64,000 nucleotides of DNA from Aliiroseovarius sp. S1339 (lineage in GTDB: Bacteria > Pseudomonadota > Alphaproteobacteria > Rhodobacterales > Rhodobacteraceae). This document shows, piece by piece, positions 1-8,790 of this stretch; positions within the stretch are counted from its first letter, which is position 1; each line of letters begins with the position of its first letter. The stretch lies in assembly GCF_023195695.1 (NCBI RefSeq), contig NZ_JALPQG010000012.1, positions 62,001-126,000 on the forward strand. Direction: 5' to 3'. Below the pieces are notes generated by a model. That model saw only the letters and a list, made by a program, of their open reading frames with translations. It had not been told where the DNA came from and did no database searches. Position numbers and translations under genes: made by a program.

Positions 1-442
1 CCGTCGCAAGGTTCGCGGAAATGGTCGAGCCCATGCATTTCGGCACCGCAAACGGGCCGATCCGCTTCGTCGCGCCGGTTTTCAGCGCCGTCTGATGCGC
101 TGCAAACATCGCGCTGGTCGATGGTCCGCCCGAGCCCGCCACCAGACCGGTGCGGGGGTTCACAACGTCGTCTTCGGCAAGGCCCGCATCGGCAATCGCT
201 TGCGTCATCGCAATATGCGCATAGGCCGCGCCCGGTCCCATGAACCGAAGCGTGCGTTTGTCCACATGCGCGGCGATGTCGATATCCGGCTTGCCTGCGA
301 TCTGGCTACGGAACCCGTGTTCCACCATATCCGCATTGGCAGAAATGCCTGATTTGCCGGCTTTAAGCGAGGACAGAACCTCGTCTTTGTTGTTGCCGAT
401 GGCCGAGACGATGCCCAGACCGGTAACGACGACACGACGCAT
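1..442 (-). CDS. fabB: Beta-ketoacyl-ACP synthase I, 5' part only
   Basis: FabB condenses malonyl-ACP with growing acyl-ACP in the cytoplasm and is needed to elongate the cis-unsaturated intermediate made by FabA. The visible 147 codons begin at ATG 442 with MRRVVVTGLGIVSAIGNN, the first strand of the KAS I/II thiolase fold, and include the GPFAVPKCMGSTISANLAT stretch close to the window edge. The catalytic Cys (around residue 163 in the family) and the two active-site His lie outside the window. The gene sits 56 nt downstream of fabA on the same strand, the usual fabA-fabB operon for unsaturated fatty acids. FabF has a similar N-terminus, so the FabB name rests largely on the fabA neighbour. 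Confidence 0.88.
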   Translation of the reverse strand, partial: MRRVVVTGLGIVSAIGNNKDEVLSSLKAGKSGISANADMVEHGFRSQIAGKPDIDIAAHVDKRTLRFMGPGAAYAHIAMTQAIADAGLAEDDVVNPRTGLVAGSGGPSTSAMFAAHQTALKTGATKRIGPFAVPKCMGSTISANLAT

Positions 443-498
443 ATGCGCACTCCTTCGCGTGGTGGCGCCGACTTTCCGGCGCCTGATCTCTTGTCCCG

Positions 499-1008
499 TC
501 AGCTTTCTGACAGGGCGACTTTCATGTCCTTGACCTGATAAATAACCTCTCCATCAGCTTCCACAATCCCGTCTGCAACCCCCATGGTCAAGCGACGGGT
601 CTGGATGGCTTTGGTGAAGTTGATCCGATAGGTCAGCATTTTCCGGTCTGGACGAACCATGCCAGTCAGCTTGACTTCACCCACACCCAACGCATAGCCG
701 CGTCCTTGCCAGCCGCGCCAGCCAAGGTTGAAGCCGGTTAACTGCCACAGTCCATCGAGACCAAGGCAGCCGGGCATGATCGGGTTGCCGGGAAAATGGC
801 AGTCAAAGAACCAGAGGTCTGGTGTGATGTCGAATTCGGCAATGACATGGCCCTTGCCATGTTCGCCACCGTCGCCAGAAATGTCGGTGATGCGGTCCAT
901 CATCAACATGGGCGGGGCCGGAAGCTGCGCGTTGCCAAGGCCAAACAACTCGCCCCGCGAACATTTCAGAAGATCTTCCTTGTCAAAACTCGTCGGATAA
1001 TCCGCCAT
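499..1008 (-). CDS. fabA: 3-hydroxydecanoyl-ACP dehydratase/isomerase
   Basis: FabA dehydrates 3-hydroxydecanoyl-ACP and isomerises trans-2- to cis-3-decenoyl-ACP, the branch point for anaerobic-type unsaturated fatty acids. The protein is 169 residues, the family's usual length, with a hot-dog fold. The catalytic pair is visible: His71 in [13 protein letters not shown] and Asp85 in [14 protein letters not shown] 1008 ([14 protein letters not shown]) matches the usual FabA start; the frame is open 34 codons further upstream, but that part lacks FabA-like sequence. The gene is transcribed away from irr, so the two share a 192-nt divergent spacer. Confidence 0.96.
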   Translation of the reverse strand: MADYPTSFDKEDLLKCSRGELFGLGNAQLPAPPMLMMDRITDISGDGGEHGKGHVIAEFDITPDLWFFDCHFPGNPIMPGCLGLDGLWQLTGFNLGWRGWQGRGYALGVGEVKLTGMVRPDRKMLTYRINFTKAIQTRRLTMGVADGIVEADGEVIYQVKDMKVALSES

Positions 1009-1129
1009 TCCCGCCGCCCCATATCTTGTGTGTTCCTTCCCTTCTCCCTCTATCACCCGGCCCAAGCCAGACGCAAGGGTGGGCCGAAAGCGGCGCGGCA
1101 ACGTGGCCACACTGCCAGATCAGAATTAA

Positions 1130-1159
1130 TTGGCGCTTTGACGGTTGAGCGCCTATATT
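1130..1159 (+). promoter_or_regulatory. Possible irr promoter
   Basis: In the fabA-irr divergent spacer there is a -35-like TTGGCG (1130-1135), an 18-nt gap and a -10-like TATATT (1154-1159), 41 nt before the irr ATG. A second -35-like TTGACG at 1138-1143 is too close to that -10. This is inferred by eye from the sigma-70 consensus only. Confidence 0.3.
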
Positions 1160-1200
1160 CAACAGGGACTTTTGATCACTGCGGACCAGATAACAGACCA

Positions 1201-1617
1201 ATGGATGATATCGACCACGAAATGGAAGCGACCTGGCTGGCAAGCGCGGACCTGCGCCCGACGCGGCAGCGCCTTGCCTTGGCGCAACTTCTGATTGGCG
1301 ATGGCCAGCATCGCCACGTGACAGCTGAAAGTCTTTTTGAAGCATCGCGCGACAGTGATGAAAGAGTGTCCCTTGCCACCGTCTACAACACGCTTCGCGT
1401 TTTTTCCGAAGCGGGACTTCTGCGCGAAATCACCGTGAACGGTGCGCGCAGTTACTTTGACACCAACGTAACAAACCACCCGCATTTCTTCTGGGAAGAC
1501 ACAGAAGAATTGATGGATGCCCCGAACGAAGATCTGAAAATCGCGCGCCTGCCCACAGCGCCCGAAGGGACCGAGATCGCCAAAGTTGATGTGGTGATCC
1601 GCCTGCGTCGCAAATAA
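1201..1617 (+). CDS. irr: Iron response regulator, Fur family (Irr)
   Basis: Irr is the Fur-family, haem-sensing regulator that controls iron and haem genes in alphaproteobacteria when iron is low. The 138-residue protein has the Fur winged helix, with recognition-helix text SLATVYNTLRVFSEAGL at about residues 57-73, and a following NHPHFFWEDTEEL segment (His93, His95) where Irr proteins carry their metal/haem-linked His cluster. The C-terminal CxxC motifs of zinc-bound Fur are absent, as expected for Irr. ATG 1201 was chosen because the conserved text starts there; the frame is open far upstream, but that part runs antisense through fabA. Position next to fabA-fabB is common in Rhodobacteraceae. 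Confidence 0.9.
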   Translation: MDDIDHEMEATWLASADLRPTRQRLALAQLLIGDGQHRHVTAESLFEASRDSDERVSLATVYNTLRVFSEAGLLREITVNGARSYFDTNVTNHPHFFWEDTEELMDAPNEDLKIARLPTAPEGTEIAKVDVVIRLRRK

Positions 1618-1669
1618 CACCCAGCGACTACACTAAGCAGTTTCTTTTGGCCCCAATTATCCTGGGGGT

Positions 1670-1707
1670 GAGGGGCAAAGCCCCTCGAACGCGCGCAAAG
1701 AGCGCGC
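1670..1707. terminator. Double hairpin between irr and FKBP gene
   Basis: The 111-nt gap between the convergent genes holds two adjacent perfect inverted repeats: GAGGGGC-AAA-GCCCCTC (1670-1686) and GCGCGC-AAAGA-GCGCGC (1691-1707). Neither is followed by a U-run on either strand. A transcription-stop or RNA-end-protecting role is inferred from the convergent setting. Confidence 0.45.
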
Positions 1708-1728
1708 GCCCTACTTTCTCAACGGCGC

Positions 1729-2157
1729 TTAGCCCACGCTGACGATTTCGAAATCGAAAATCAGGGTCTGACCTGCCAGCGCGTGGTTGGCGTCCAGCGT
1801 TACGCTTTCGTCAGACATCTCTGTCACCGTCACCGGAATGGGCTGACCTTGTTGCCCTGTCATCTGCAGCTGCAGACCAACCTCAAGCGGAATTTCCGCC
1901 GGAATGTCGCTGCGCGGCACCTCAAGCAGGGCTTCGTCCTGGCGGGGACCATAAGCTTCTTCTGGGGCGATGGTCACTTTCTTCTGCTCGCCCACCGCCA
2001 TGCCGGGCAGCGCTTTATCTAGGCCGGGAATGATCATGCCCGACCCGACGGTAAATTCCAACGGATCGCGGCCTTCTGAGCTGTCAAAGACAGTCCCGTC
2101 TTCAAGCGTGCCAGTGTAATGGATGCGCACAGTTGCGCCGGTGGTGACCTCGGTCAT
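1729..2157 (-). CDS. FKBP-type peptidyl-prolyl isomerase, SlyD-like
   Basis: A cytoplasmic FKBP-type prolyl isomerase and chaperone of 142 residues. The N-terminus VRIHYTGTLEDGTVFDSS and the following FTVGSGMIIPGLDKALPGM are the two hallmark FKBP strands; the IPxxG context that binds the prolyl ring is present. The roughly 60-residue segment after GEQKKVTIAPEEAYG is the insert-in-flap domain of the SlyD subgroup, and the His-rich metal-binding tail of E. coli SlyD is missing. There is no signal peptide. It faces irr tail to tail and has 131 nt of free upstream sequence, so it is probably transcribed alone. Confidence 0.9.
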   Translation of the reverse strand: MTEVTTGATVRIHYTGTLEDGTVFDSSEGRDPLEFTVGSGMIIPGLDKALPGMAVGEQKKVTIAPEEAYGPRQDEALLEVPRSDIPAEIPLEVGLQLQMTGQQGQPIPVTVTEMSDESVTLDANHALAGQTLIFDFEIVSVG

Positions 2158-2288
2158 AGATGCCTCGCGATGTAAGGGGGATTAATGGACGAGGCCGCTT
2201 GCTGCACGGGTGCTCGTATGATGCTCAGACCCTAAAGATTTGAGATGGGATGTAAAGAGAGGCGGATTATGCCTCCATAAACCGCCGC

Positions 2289-3152
2289 CTAGAACCACTG
2301 CCCCGGTTCCATCAGCCCAAAGTCCAGCAACTGTTGCGACGTCCACTTAAACTGGGTCGAGTTGTGCCACTTGAATGTCGGTATCTCGAAGGTCGAGCCC
2401 GAGTTGGTTTTCAAAGCCTTCGCGGTTCGGAAGCTGGCAATCGCGACGGTGATATTATTGTGCCATGGGCAGGCATAGGTGTTGTATTCTTCGTCGTTGA
2501 AGGTGCGGTCCGTGCGCAGCTTAAGCCCTTTTTTGGCTTGGAAGATCGATATGCGATCAATCTTGCGGCGTGCGGTTGGGATGTGTTCTTCAAATCGCCA
2601 GCGCAGCCCACCAAAGAAATCCAGCTGGCGGTCAAGCGGGTTGCCATCTGCATCAAGGCGTCCAAGCGCGTAATAGCCCGACTTGTCCAAGTACGCATGA
2701 TCCAGCGCGACCGCGTTCGGGAATTGCCCCAAATCGTCGGCGTAAAGGTCGACAACATAAGTCAGAACACCACCGCGACGTTCTTCGGTGTGGAAAGCCA
2801 GCAGTTCGCCAATCGAGCGCGTCTCGCAAAACGGGTGGAACAGGTATTCGGCGTTGTAACAATAATACAGCCAAGTGCCGGGCGCGGCATCGATGATCTT
2901 GTTGACCGCGTGTTCCAAAGCCCCTTCACGCGCCAAGCCATAAGGAATGCGGTGGATTTTGGCTTCGACCGCGTCAGGCAGTTCCAGCGCGTCGGGGGCA
3001 AACACCAAAAGCTGGGCGAACCCGGCGTTTTGGTGGTGTTGGATGGTGCTTTCAACCTCTACCAGATCCTCGACAAAAATCATCGCCACGGGGCCTTTGG
3101 CCAAAGCCTTGCCGCCGGTGGTCAGAAAATCTGTCAGGCCTTGATAGCGCAT
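2289..3152 (-). CDS. Putative glycosyltransferase family 2-like protein
   Basis: A 287-residue soluble protein of uncertain function. The N-terminal half reads as an alternating strand/helix fold (VAMIFVEDLVEVESTIQHH, then FAQLLVFAPDALELP) that resembles the nucleotide-sugar-binding half of family 2-like glycosyltransferases, and YVVDLYADDLGQFPN could supply a DxD-like acidic site. The C-terminal part is rich in aromatic residues and His (CPWHNNITVAIASF, FKWHNSTQFKW). ATG 3152 is preferred over an in-frame GTG one codon earlier. It diverges from miaB. Related proteins of this type are common in Rhodobacteraceae, but I know no proven activity, so the substrate is unknown. Confidence 0.5.
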   Translation of the reverse strand: MRYQGLTDFLTTGGKALAKGPVAMIFVEDLVEVESTIQHHQNAGFAQLLVFAPDALELPDAVEAKIHRIPYGLAREGALEHAVNKIIDAAPGTWLYYCYNAEYLFHPFCETRSIGELLAFHTEERRGGVLTYVVDLYADDLGQFPNAVALDHAYLDKSGYYALGRLDADGNPLDRQLDFFGGLRWRFEEHIPTARRKIDRISIFQAKKGLKLRTDRTFNDEEYNTYACPWHNNITVAIASFRTAKALKTNSGSTFEIPTFKWHNSTQFKWTSQQLLDFGLMEPGQWF

Positions 3153-3299
3153 CACTCACTCTTTCCCGCCACAAGATTCTGCGGCTTTCGCGCCAAAATG
3201 CTATGAATTCAAAGCCTTTTGCAAGCGTTGCGGCATGATACGCTTTGCTATAGGACACAGGACCTGATCCAAAACCTCATCCAGTGGGAAATGCGCGTC

Positions 3300-4631
3300 A
3301 TGTCCGACCCGAAAAAACTCTTCATTCGCACCTATGGCTGCCAGATGAATGTCTATGACAGTGAACGCATGGCCGAAGCGCTGGGCGCGGATGGATATGT
3401 GGAAACCGACACGCCGGCTGACGCGGATATGATCCTGCTGAACACCTGCCATATCCGCGAAAAAGCGGCTGAGAAGGTGTATTCCGAGCTGGGTCGCCTG
3501 AAAGCCCTGAAGATAGATAACCCCGACCTGAAAATCGGCGTCGCGGGTTGTGTTGCACAGGCCGAGGGGCAAGAGATCATGCGCCGCCAGCCGCTGGTCG
3601 ACCTTGTCGTCGGCCCGCAGACCTATCACCGTCTGCCGCAGATGATGGAGCAGGTGGCGAAAGGGGAAAAGGCGCTGGACACGGACTTCCCCGAAGAAGA
3701 CAAATTCGAACATCTGCCCAGGCGCCCCAATGCCCAGAAAGCCAAACGCAACCCGTCGGCCTTCCTGACGGTGCAGGAGGGCTGCGACAAGTTTTGCGCC
3801 TTCTGCGTCGTGCCCTATACCCGCGGGGCCGAGGTCAGCCGCCCGGTCGACCGTATTCTTCGCGAGGCGCGCGAACTGGTCGAACGCGGCGTGCGCGAAA
3901 TCACGTTGCTGGGCCAAAACGTCAACGCCTATCACGGTGCGGGCGAGGGTGGCGACTGGTCGCTGGCCCGCCTGATCTGGGCGCTCAACGATGTTGACGG
4001 GCTGGCGCGTATCCGCTTCACCACGTCCCACCCCAACGACATGACCGATGATTTGATCGAGGCACATGGCACCTGCGATAAGCTGATGCCATACCTGCAT
4101 CTTCCGGTTCAGTCGGGGTCAGACAAGATCCTGAAACGGATGAACCGCAGCCACACAGCCGAAGATTATCTGCGCGTGATCGAACGCATCCGCACTGCAC
4201 GGCCCGACATTTTGCTGTCTGGCGACTTCATTGTGGGGTTCCCCGAAGAAACCGATCAGGATTTTGAGGATACGATGACCCTGATCCGCGAGGTGAATTA
4301 TGGGCAGGCCTATAGCTTCAAATATTCAACCCGTCCGGGCACCCCTGCTGCCGAACGTGCGCTGGTGGATGAAGCCGTCGCGACCGACCGTCTGCATCGC
4401 TTGCAGGCGCTGCTGACTGAACAACAGCACGCCGCCCAACACGCAATGGTGGGCAAAGAGGTCGGTGTTCTGTTTGAGAAGAAGGGGCGTCTTGAAGGCC
4501 AGATGGTTGGCAAGTCTGACCATCTTCATGCTGTGCATGTCGCCGCCCCGGATGGGCAGGTTGGCGAGTTAAGGCGCGTGCGGATCGTCGAAAGCAGCAC
4601 CAATTCGCTGGCTGGCGAACTGGTTGGTTGA
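3300..4631 (+). CDS. miaB: tRNA-2-methylthio-N6-dimethylallyladenosine synthase
   Basis: MiaB adds the 2-methylthio group to i6A37 of tRNAs reading UNN codons, using two [4Fe-4S] clusters and SAM. All expected Cys are visible: Cys14, Cys50 and Cys84 in the N-terminal UPF0004 domain, and the radical-SAM triad Cys162, Cys166, Cys169 in [14 protein letters not shown] domain closes the protein (about 375-440). The 443-residue length is usual. ATG 3300 ([17 protein letters not shown]) fits the family start better than the longer open frame from 3219. It opens the miaB-phoH-ybeY-corC-lnt block, a widespread alphaproteobacterial order. Confidence 0.97.
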   Translation: MSDPKKLFIRTYGCQMNVYDSERMAEALGADGYVETDTPADADMILLNTCHIREKAAEKVYSELGRLKALKIDNPDLKIGVAGCVAQAEGQEIMRRQPLVDLVVGPQTYHRLPQMMEQVAKGEKALDTDFPEEDKFEHLPRRPNAQKAKRNPSAFLTVQEGCDKFCAFCVVPYTRGAEVSRPVDRILREARELVERGVREITLLGQNVNAYHGAGEGGDWSLARLIWALNDVDGLARIRFTTSHPNDMTDDLIEAHGTCDKLMPYLHLPVQSGSDKILKRMNRSHTAEDYLRVIERIRTARPDILLSGDFIVGFPEETDQDFEDTMTLIREVNYGQAYSFKYSTRPGTPAAERALVDEAVATDRLHRLQALLTEQQHAAQHAMVGKEVGVLFEKKGRLEGQMVGKSDHLHAVHVAAPDGQVGELRRVRIVESSTNSLAGELVG

Positions 4632-4747
4632 GGTTCACGCGCCCTACTAACATTATGTCGAAATCGTGAAGTTTTCCTACGGGGGGTTGCGCCCGCCTTC
4701 CGCACTTGGCACCATCACCTTATAGGATTTGACCAGGAGAGCCCGTA

Positions 4748-5800
4748 TTGGGATTTGACAACCTGACCGCAGCCCCCGACGCCGACACCGCCGAAGAGAC
4801 GCTGCTTGAATTTCCCGACAATCGGCTGCTGATTGATTTGTGCGGCGAGTTTGACCGAAATCTGACCCATCTCGAAAGCCATCTGGGCGTGCAGATTGTG
4901 CGTCGCGGCAATCAGCTGTCTGTATACGGCGAAACAAGTGCCCGCACTAAGGCGGCCGAGGTGCTGCAAGCGCTCTATAAGCGGTTGGAAAGCGGTAAGG
5001 CGATCGAACCCGGCGATATCGACGCCGAGATTCGAATGGGAGGGTCTGACGCTGGAACCGGAACCCGTGATGGTGACCAGATCGAGATGTTCAAAGGTGG
5101 CGCGGTCGAAATCAAGACGCGCAAGAAAACCGTTGAGCCACGCACCGAGGCACAGAAAGCCTATGTTCAGAACCTGTTTCAGAACGAGTTGGCTTTTGGC
5201 ATCGGCCCTGCAGGCACTGGTAAGACGTATCTTGCCGTGGCCGTTGGCGTGAACATGTTTCTGGGTGGCCATGTGGACCGTCTGATCCTCAGCCGCCCGG
5301 CGGTCGAGGCGGGCGAGAAATTGGGCTATCTGCCCGGCGACATGAAGGACAAGGTCGACCCCTACATGCAGCCGCTTTATGACGCGTTGAATGACTTTCT
5401 GCCCGCAAAGCAGGTCACCAAGCTGATCGAAGAAAAGCGGATCGAGATTGCGCCACTAGCCTTCATGCGCGGGCGCACCTTGTCAAACGCCTATGTCGTG
5501 CTGGACGAAGCGCAGAACGCAACGACCATGCAGATGAAGATGTTTTTGACCCGGCTGGGCGAAGGCTCGCGTATGGTGATCACCGGCGACCGCACGCAGA
5601 TCGACCTGCCGCGTGGGGTGGACAGCGGTTTGCGTGACGCCGAGGGGCTTTTGAAAGGCATCGACAAGATCGCGTTCAACTATTTCACGTCGAAAGACGT
5701 TGTTCGCCACCCGTTGGTTGCCAAAATCATCGAGGCTTATGACGACGCGGCGCAGGTGGCGATGGTCAAGAAAGCTCAGCGCGAGCAGCGCGACCGTTGA
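4748..5800 (+). CDS. phoH: PhoH-like ATPase
   Basis: A cytoplasmic PhoH-family P-loop ATPase, thought to act in RNA metabolism together with YbeY. The 350-residue protein has a KH-like N-terminal part (about 25-95), the Walker A loop GPAGTGKT at 153-160 and a Walker B-like VVLDEAQNA. The start is TTG 4748: an AGGAG at 4735-4739 lies 8 nt upstream at ideal spacing, and no ATG in this frame precedes the conserved text. It ends one base before ybeY, so the two are very likely cotranslated. Its name comes from E. coli phosphate starvation, but no Pho-box is evident here. Confidence 0.93.
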   Translation: MGFDNLTAAPDADTAEETLLEFPDNRLLIDLCGEFDRNLTHLESHLGVQIVRRGNQLSVYGETSARTKAAEVLQALYKRLESGKAIEPGDIDAEIRMGGSDAGTGTRDGDQIEMFKGGAVEIKTRKKTVEPRTEAQKAYVQNLFQNELAFGIGPAGTGKTYLAVAVGVNMFLGGHVDRLILSRPAVEAGEKLGYLPGDMKDKVDPYMQPLYDALNDFLPAKQVTKLIEEKRIEIAPLAFMRGRTLSNAYVVLDEAQNATTMQMKMFLTRLGEGSRMVITGDRTQIDLPRGVDSGLRDAEGLLKGIDKIAFNYFTSKDVVRHPLVAKIIEAYDDAAQVAMVKKAQREQRDR

Positions 5801-5801
5801 T

Positions 5802-6296
5802 ATGATCGTTGATGTGGTAGTCGAAGATGACCGCTGGGATGCAGCGGGGCTTGAGGTGTTGGCCGAGCGCGCCGCGAACGCAACCTTTGCGCATCTAAGC
5901 CTGACGCCACCTTTTGGGGACGCGTTCGAGGTGAGCCTGCTTGCCTGCGACGATACGCGCATCGCTGTTTTGAACGCTGACTTTCGCGATAAGCCCGCGC
6001 CTACGAATGTGCTGTCTTGGCCATCTGAGGAACGGGCGTCAGATCAAGCTGGCGGCCCTCCGCAGCCGCCCACCGACCCGGAACTGGGCGATATTGCCAT
6101 CGCGTTCGAGACCTGTGCGCGTGAAGCCGCCGAGCAGGGTAAGGATTTCCCCACCCATGTGAGCCATTTATTGGTTCACGGGATATTGCATCTGTTGGGT
6201 TATGATCACATAGACGACAAAGATGCGGCCCTAATGGAGGGTCTAGAGGTTGAAATCCTTGGCAAGATGGGCATTTGCAACCCATATAAAGGATAA
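5802..6296 (+). CDS. ybeY: Endoribonuclease YbeY (rRNA maturation factor)
   Basis: YbeY is a zinc-dependent single-strand endoribonuclease for 16S rRNA 3'-end maturation and ribosome quality control. The 164-residue protein carries the family motif HGILHLLGYDH, whose His126, His130 and His136 bind the metal. The start at ATG 5802 follows the phoH stop codon by one nucleotide. A Pro/Ser-rich insert (about 77-93, EERASDQAGGPPQPPTDPE) sits just before the GDIAIAFE strand. It lies between phoH and corC, the usual gene order in this class. Confidence 0.96.
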   Translation: MIVDVVVEDDRWDAAGLEVLAERAANATFAHLSLTPPFGDAFEVSLLACDDTRIAVLNADFRDKPAPTNVLSWPSEERASDQAGGPPQPPTDPELGDIAIAFETCAREAAEQGKDFPTHVSHLLVHGILHLLGYDHIDDKDAALMEGLEVEILGKMGICNPYKG

Positions 6297-6331
6297 CCTG
6301 CGCGATTTTGCGCGATTGTGGAAAAGGAAAG

Positions 6332-7234
6332 ATGGGCGACACCGAAGACGGTTCTTCTGAAGCAGCGCAAAGCGCGCCGATAGAAACCGAAAGTAGCAGG
6401 ACCGGCTTTTTCGGTCGTATCGTGGGGGTTTTAAGCCCCTCGGACACGACCAGTGAGCCGTCTCAAGATGCACCCACCGTGACGAACGGCGTGCCCCCAT
6501 TTGTAACGCCAGGCATGATGAATCTGCGACGTATGCGCGTTGAAGACGTCATGATTCCCAAGGCCGAAATCACCTCGGCCCCAATGGACATCGGAAAAGA
6601 TGATCTGGTCGCGCTGTTTCGTGAAAGCGGGCTGACGCGTTTGCCGATCTTTGACGGCACGCTTGATACACCTATTGGGCTTGTGCACTTGAAAGACCTT
6701 GCCTTGAACTATGGGTTCAATGGCAGCGCTGGCGTCAAAACGCAGACCTTCGCGCTGGACAAGCTGGTGCGCCCACTTCTGTATGCGCCACCATCCATGC
6801 CAATCGGTGTTCTTCTGCAAAAAATGCAAACCGAGCGGATACACATGGCACTGGTCATTGACGAATATGGCGGGGTCGATGGGCTGGTGACCATTGAAGA
6901 CCTGATCGAACAGGTGATTGGTGAAATCGAAGACGAACACGACCTTGAAGAAGGCGCTTTGTGGATCGAGGAAAAGCCGGGATGTTACGTTGTCGAGGCC
7001 AAAGCCCCGCTGGACGAATTCGAGGCCGAGATCGGGATAGGGCTATGTGGCGACGAGATTGACGATGAAGAAGTCGACACCCTTGGCGGTCTGGTTTTTG
7101 TGCTGTCGGGCCATGTGCCGGCACGCGGCGAAGTGATCTCGCACCCCGCCGGGCCCGAGATCGAAGTGGTCGACGCCGACCCGCGCCGGATCAAACGCCT
7201 TCGGGTTCGGATTCCTTCGCAACCTGATGACTAA
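6332..7234 (+). CDS. corC: CBS-domain protein, CorC/HlyC family
   Basis: A 300-residue protein with two CBS repeats (about 68-130 and 145-200; VEDVMIPKAEITSAP opens the first, VIDEYGGVDGLVTIEDLIE closes the second) followed by a CorC_HlyC transporter-associated domain. The family is linked to magnesium/cobalt efflux. In this gene order it is the soluble type without the DUF21 membrane domain. The first 60 residues are low-complexity and poorly conserved. ATG 6332 has AAGGAAA just upstream; a TTG eight codons earlier is less likely. Its last 8 nt overlap the start of lnt. Confidence 0.9.
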   Translation: MGDTEDGSSEAAQSAPIETESSRTGFFGRIVGVLSPSDTTSEPSQDAPTVTNGVPPFVTPGMMNLRRMRVEDVMIPKAEITSAPMDIGKDDLVALFRESGLTRLPIFDGTLDTPIGLVHLKDLALNYGFNGSAGVKTQTFALDKLVRPLLYAPPSMPIGVLLQKMQTERIHMALVIDEYGGVDGLVTIEDLIEQVIGEIEDEHDLEEGALWIEEKPGCYVVEAKAPLDEFEAEIGIGLCGDEIDDEEVDTLGGLVFVLSGHVPARGEVISHPAGPEIEVVDADPRRIKRLRVRIPSQPDD

Positions 7235-8753
7235 GTTCAGCCGCGCGGCAGGTCTTGGACCCGTCCTTGCCTCTGCCGTCTTGGGCGCGGTGGCCGCGCT
7301 GGGCCAAGCGCCGTTCGACTGGCCGATCTTCACGCTGATCGGTTTCGCGCTCGCATTCCATATCATTTTGCAAGCCGACCAAACCCGTCAGGCCGGATTG
7401 CGCGCTTGGGGGTTGGGCGTCGGCTATTTCGGCTTGACCCTGTCGTGGCTTGTGGAACCCTTTCTGGTCGATGCCGCGCGCCATGGCTGGATGGCCCCTT
7501 TCGCGCTGTTTTTCATGGCTGCTGGTCTTGCGCTTTTGTGGGGGTGTGCGGCTGGCGTGGCGCACCGCTTCGCGCGCCCTTCGCAGCGCTGGCTGGCCCT
7601 CGCGCTTGCACTGACTGCCAGCGAAATGCTCCGAGGGCGGCTGTTCACCGGTTTTCCATGGGGCAGTCCGGGGCATGTGTGGATCGAAACACCCTTCGCA
7701 CAGCTTGCGACTTACATCGGCGCGAGTGGTTTGGGCGCGCTGACCTTCTTTCTGTCAGCTTTAATAGTGCATATAGCGTCTCAACCCCGCGGGTCGCGTA
7801 AGCAAGTGGCTCATTTCGCGCTTTTTGCCGTGATCGTGGGCGTTGCACTGCTCGTCAGCATTCATCGGGGCAATCAACCTTTGCCAGCTGATCGCGATGT
7901 CATCCTGCGACTGGTGCAACCCAACGCCCCGCAACACCTGAAATGGGATCGCCGATACGCGTTTGATTTCGTCCGCCGCCAGATTGAGTTCACCGCCGCC
8001 GATCCTGCACCCGGACAACCCAGACCCGATCTGGTGATCTGGCCCGAAACCGCCGTGCCAACCTTGCTGGAATGGGCCGAAGAGGTGCGCGACGCCATTG
8101 CGGACGCCGCGCAGGGCACACCAGTGCTGTTCGGCGTGCAGCGCGGGGACGGGATGCAATACTACAACAGCCTCGCTCTGATTGATGCCGTTGGGCAGGT
8201 GGAGGCGACCTATGACAAGCACCATTTGGTGCCGTTTGGGGAATACATACCGCTGGGCAATTGGTTGGAACGCTTCGGCATCAGTGCCTTCGCTTCGCAG
8301 GCCGGGAACGGGTATTCCGCCGGGCAGGGGCCGCAGGTGATGGACATGGGCGTTGCTGGCTTGGCGCTGCCCCTGATCTGTTACGAGGCCGTCTTTCCGC
8401 GCGACATTCGCGGGGCCGAGACGCGCGCTGACTGGCTTTTGCACGCTACAAATGATGCGTGGTTTGGCGAATATTCCATGCCCTATCAGCACCTTGCCCA
8501 AGCACGCTTTCGGGCGATTGAATTCGGCCTTCCGGTCATCCGCGTCGCGAACACTGGCATTTCGGCGGTGATCGATGCGCGCGGCGATCTGCGCGAATCG
8601 ATCTTGCTCGGCGAGGCTGGCTATTTAGATGCCCCATTGCCGGGGGCCGACTATCCCACGCCATATTCCCGCCATGGAGACCTGCCATTGGCAGTGCTGA
8701 TCGCTGTTGCATTGTGCATGCTGATGATCCGGCGCGTCGCTAAAGCGCGTTGA
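7227..8753 (+). CDS. lnt: Apolipoprotein N-acyltransferase
   Basis: Lnt transfers an acyl chain from phospholipid to the N-terminal Cys of apolipoproteins in the inner membrane, with its active site facing the periplasm. The 508-residue protein has several N-terminal membrane segments (roughly 10-30, 35-52, 62-80, 88-112, 122-135, 165-185, 195-212) followed by a nitrilase domain. The catalytic triad is present: Glu274 in VIWPETAVP, Lys331 in YDKHHLVPFGEY and Cys385 in LPLICYEAVFP. A last membrane segment lies at about 488-503. The start overlaps corC by 8 nt, implying translational coupling. Confidence 0.96.
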   Translation: MTKFSRAAGLGPVLASAVLGAVAALGQAPFDWPIFTLIGFALAFHIILQADQTRQAGLRAWGLGVGYFGLTLSWLVEPFLVDAARHGWMAPFALFFMAAGLALLWGCAAGVAHRFARPSQRWLALALALTASEMLRGRLFTGFPWGSPGHVWIETPFAQLATYIGASGLGALTFFLSALIVHIASQPRGSRKQVAHFALFAVIVGVALLVSIHRGNQPLPADRDVILRLVQPNAPQHLKWDRRYAFDFVRRQIEFTAADPAPGQPRPDLVIWPETAVPTLLEWAEEVRDAIADAAQGTPVLFGVQRGDGMQYYNSLALIDAVGQVEATYDKHHLVPFGEYIPLGNWLERFGISAFASQAGNGYSAGQGPQVMDMGVAGLALPLICYEAVFPRDIRGAETRADWLLHATNDAWFGEYSMPYQHLAQARFRAIEFGLPVIRVANTGISAVIDARGDLRESILLGEAGYLDAPLPGADYPTPYSRHGDLPLAVLIAVALCMLMIRRVAKAR

Positions 8754-8790
8754 CCGCAATCGGTTTGCCGTGTAACGCCAAGAAATATTC

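Noticed and set aside
1138-1159. TTGACG/TATATT as the irr promoter
   Set aside because: The spacing is only 10 nt; the alternative TTGGCG with 18 nt is kept instead as a tentative call.
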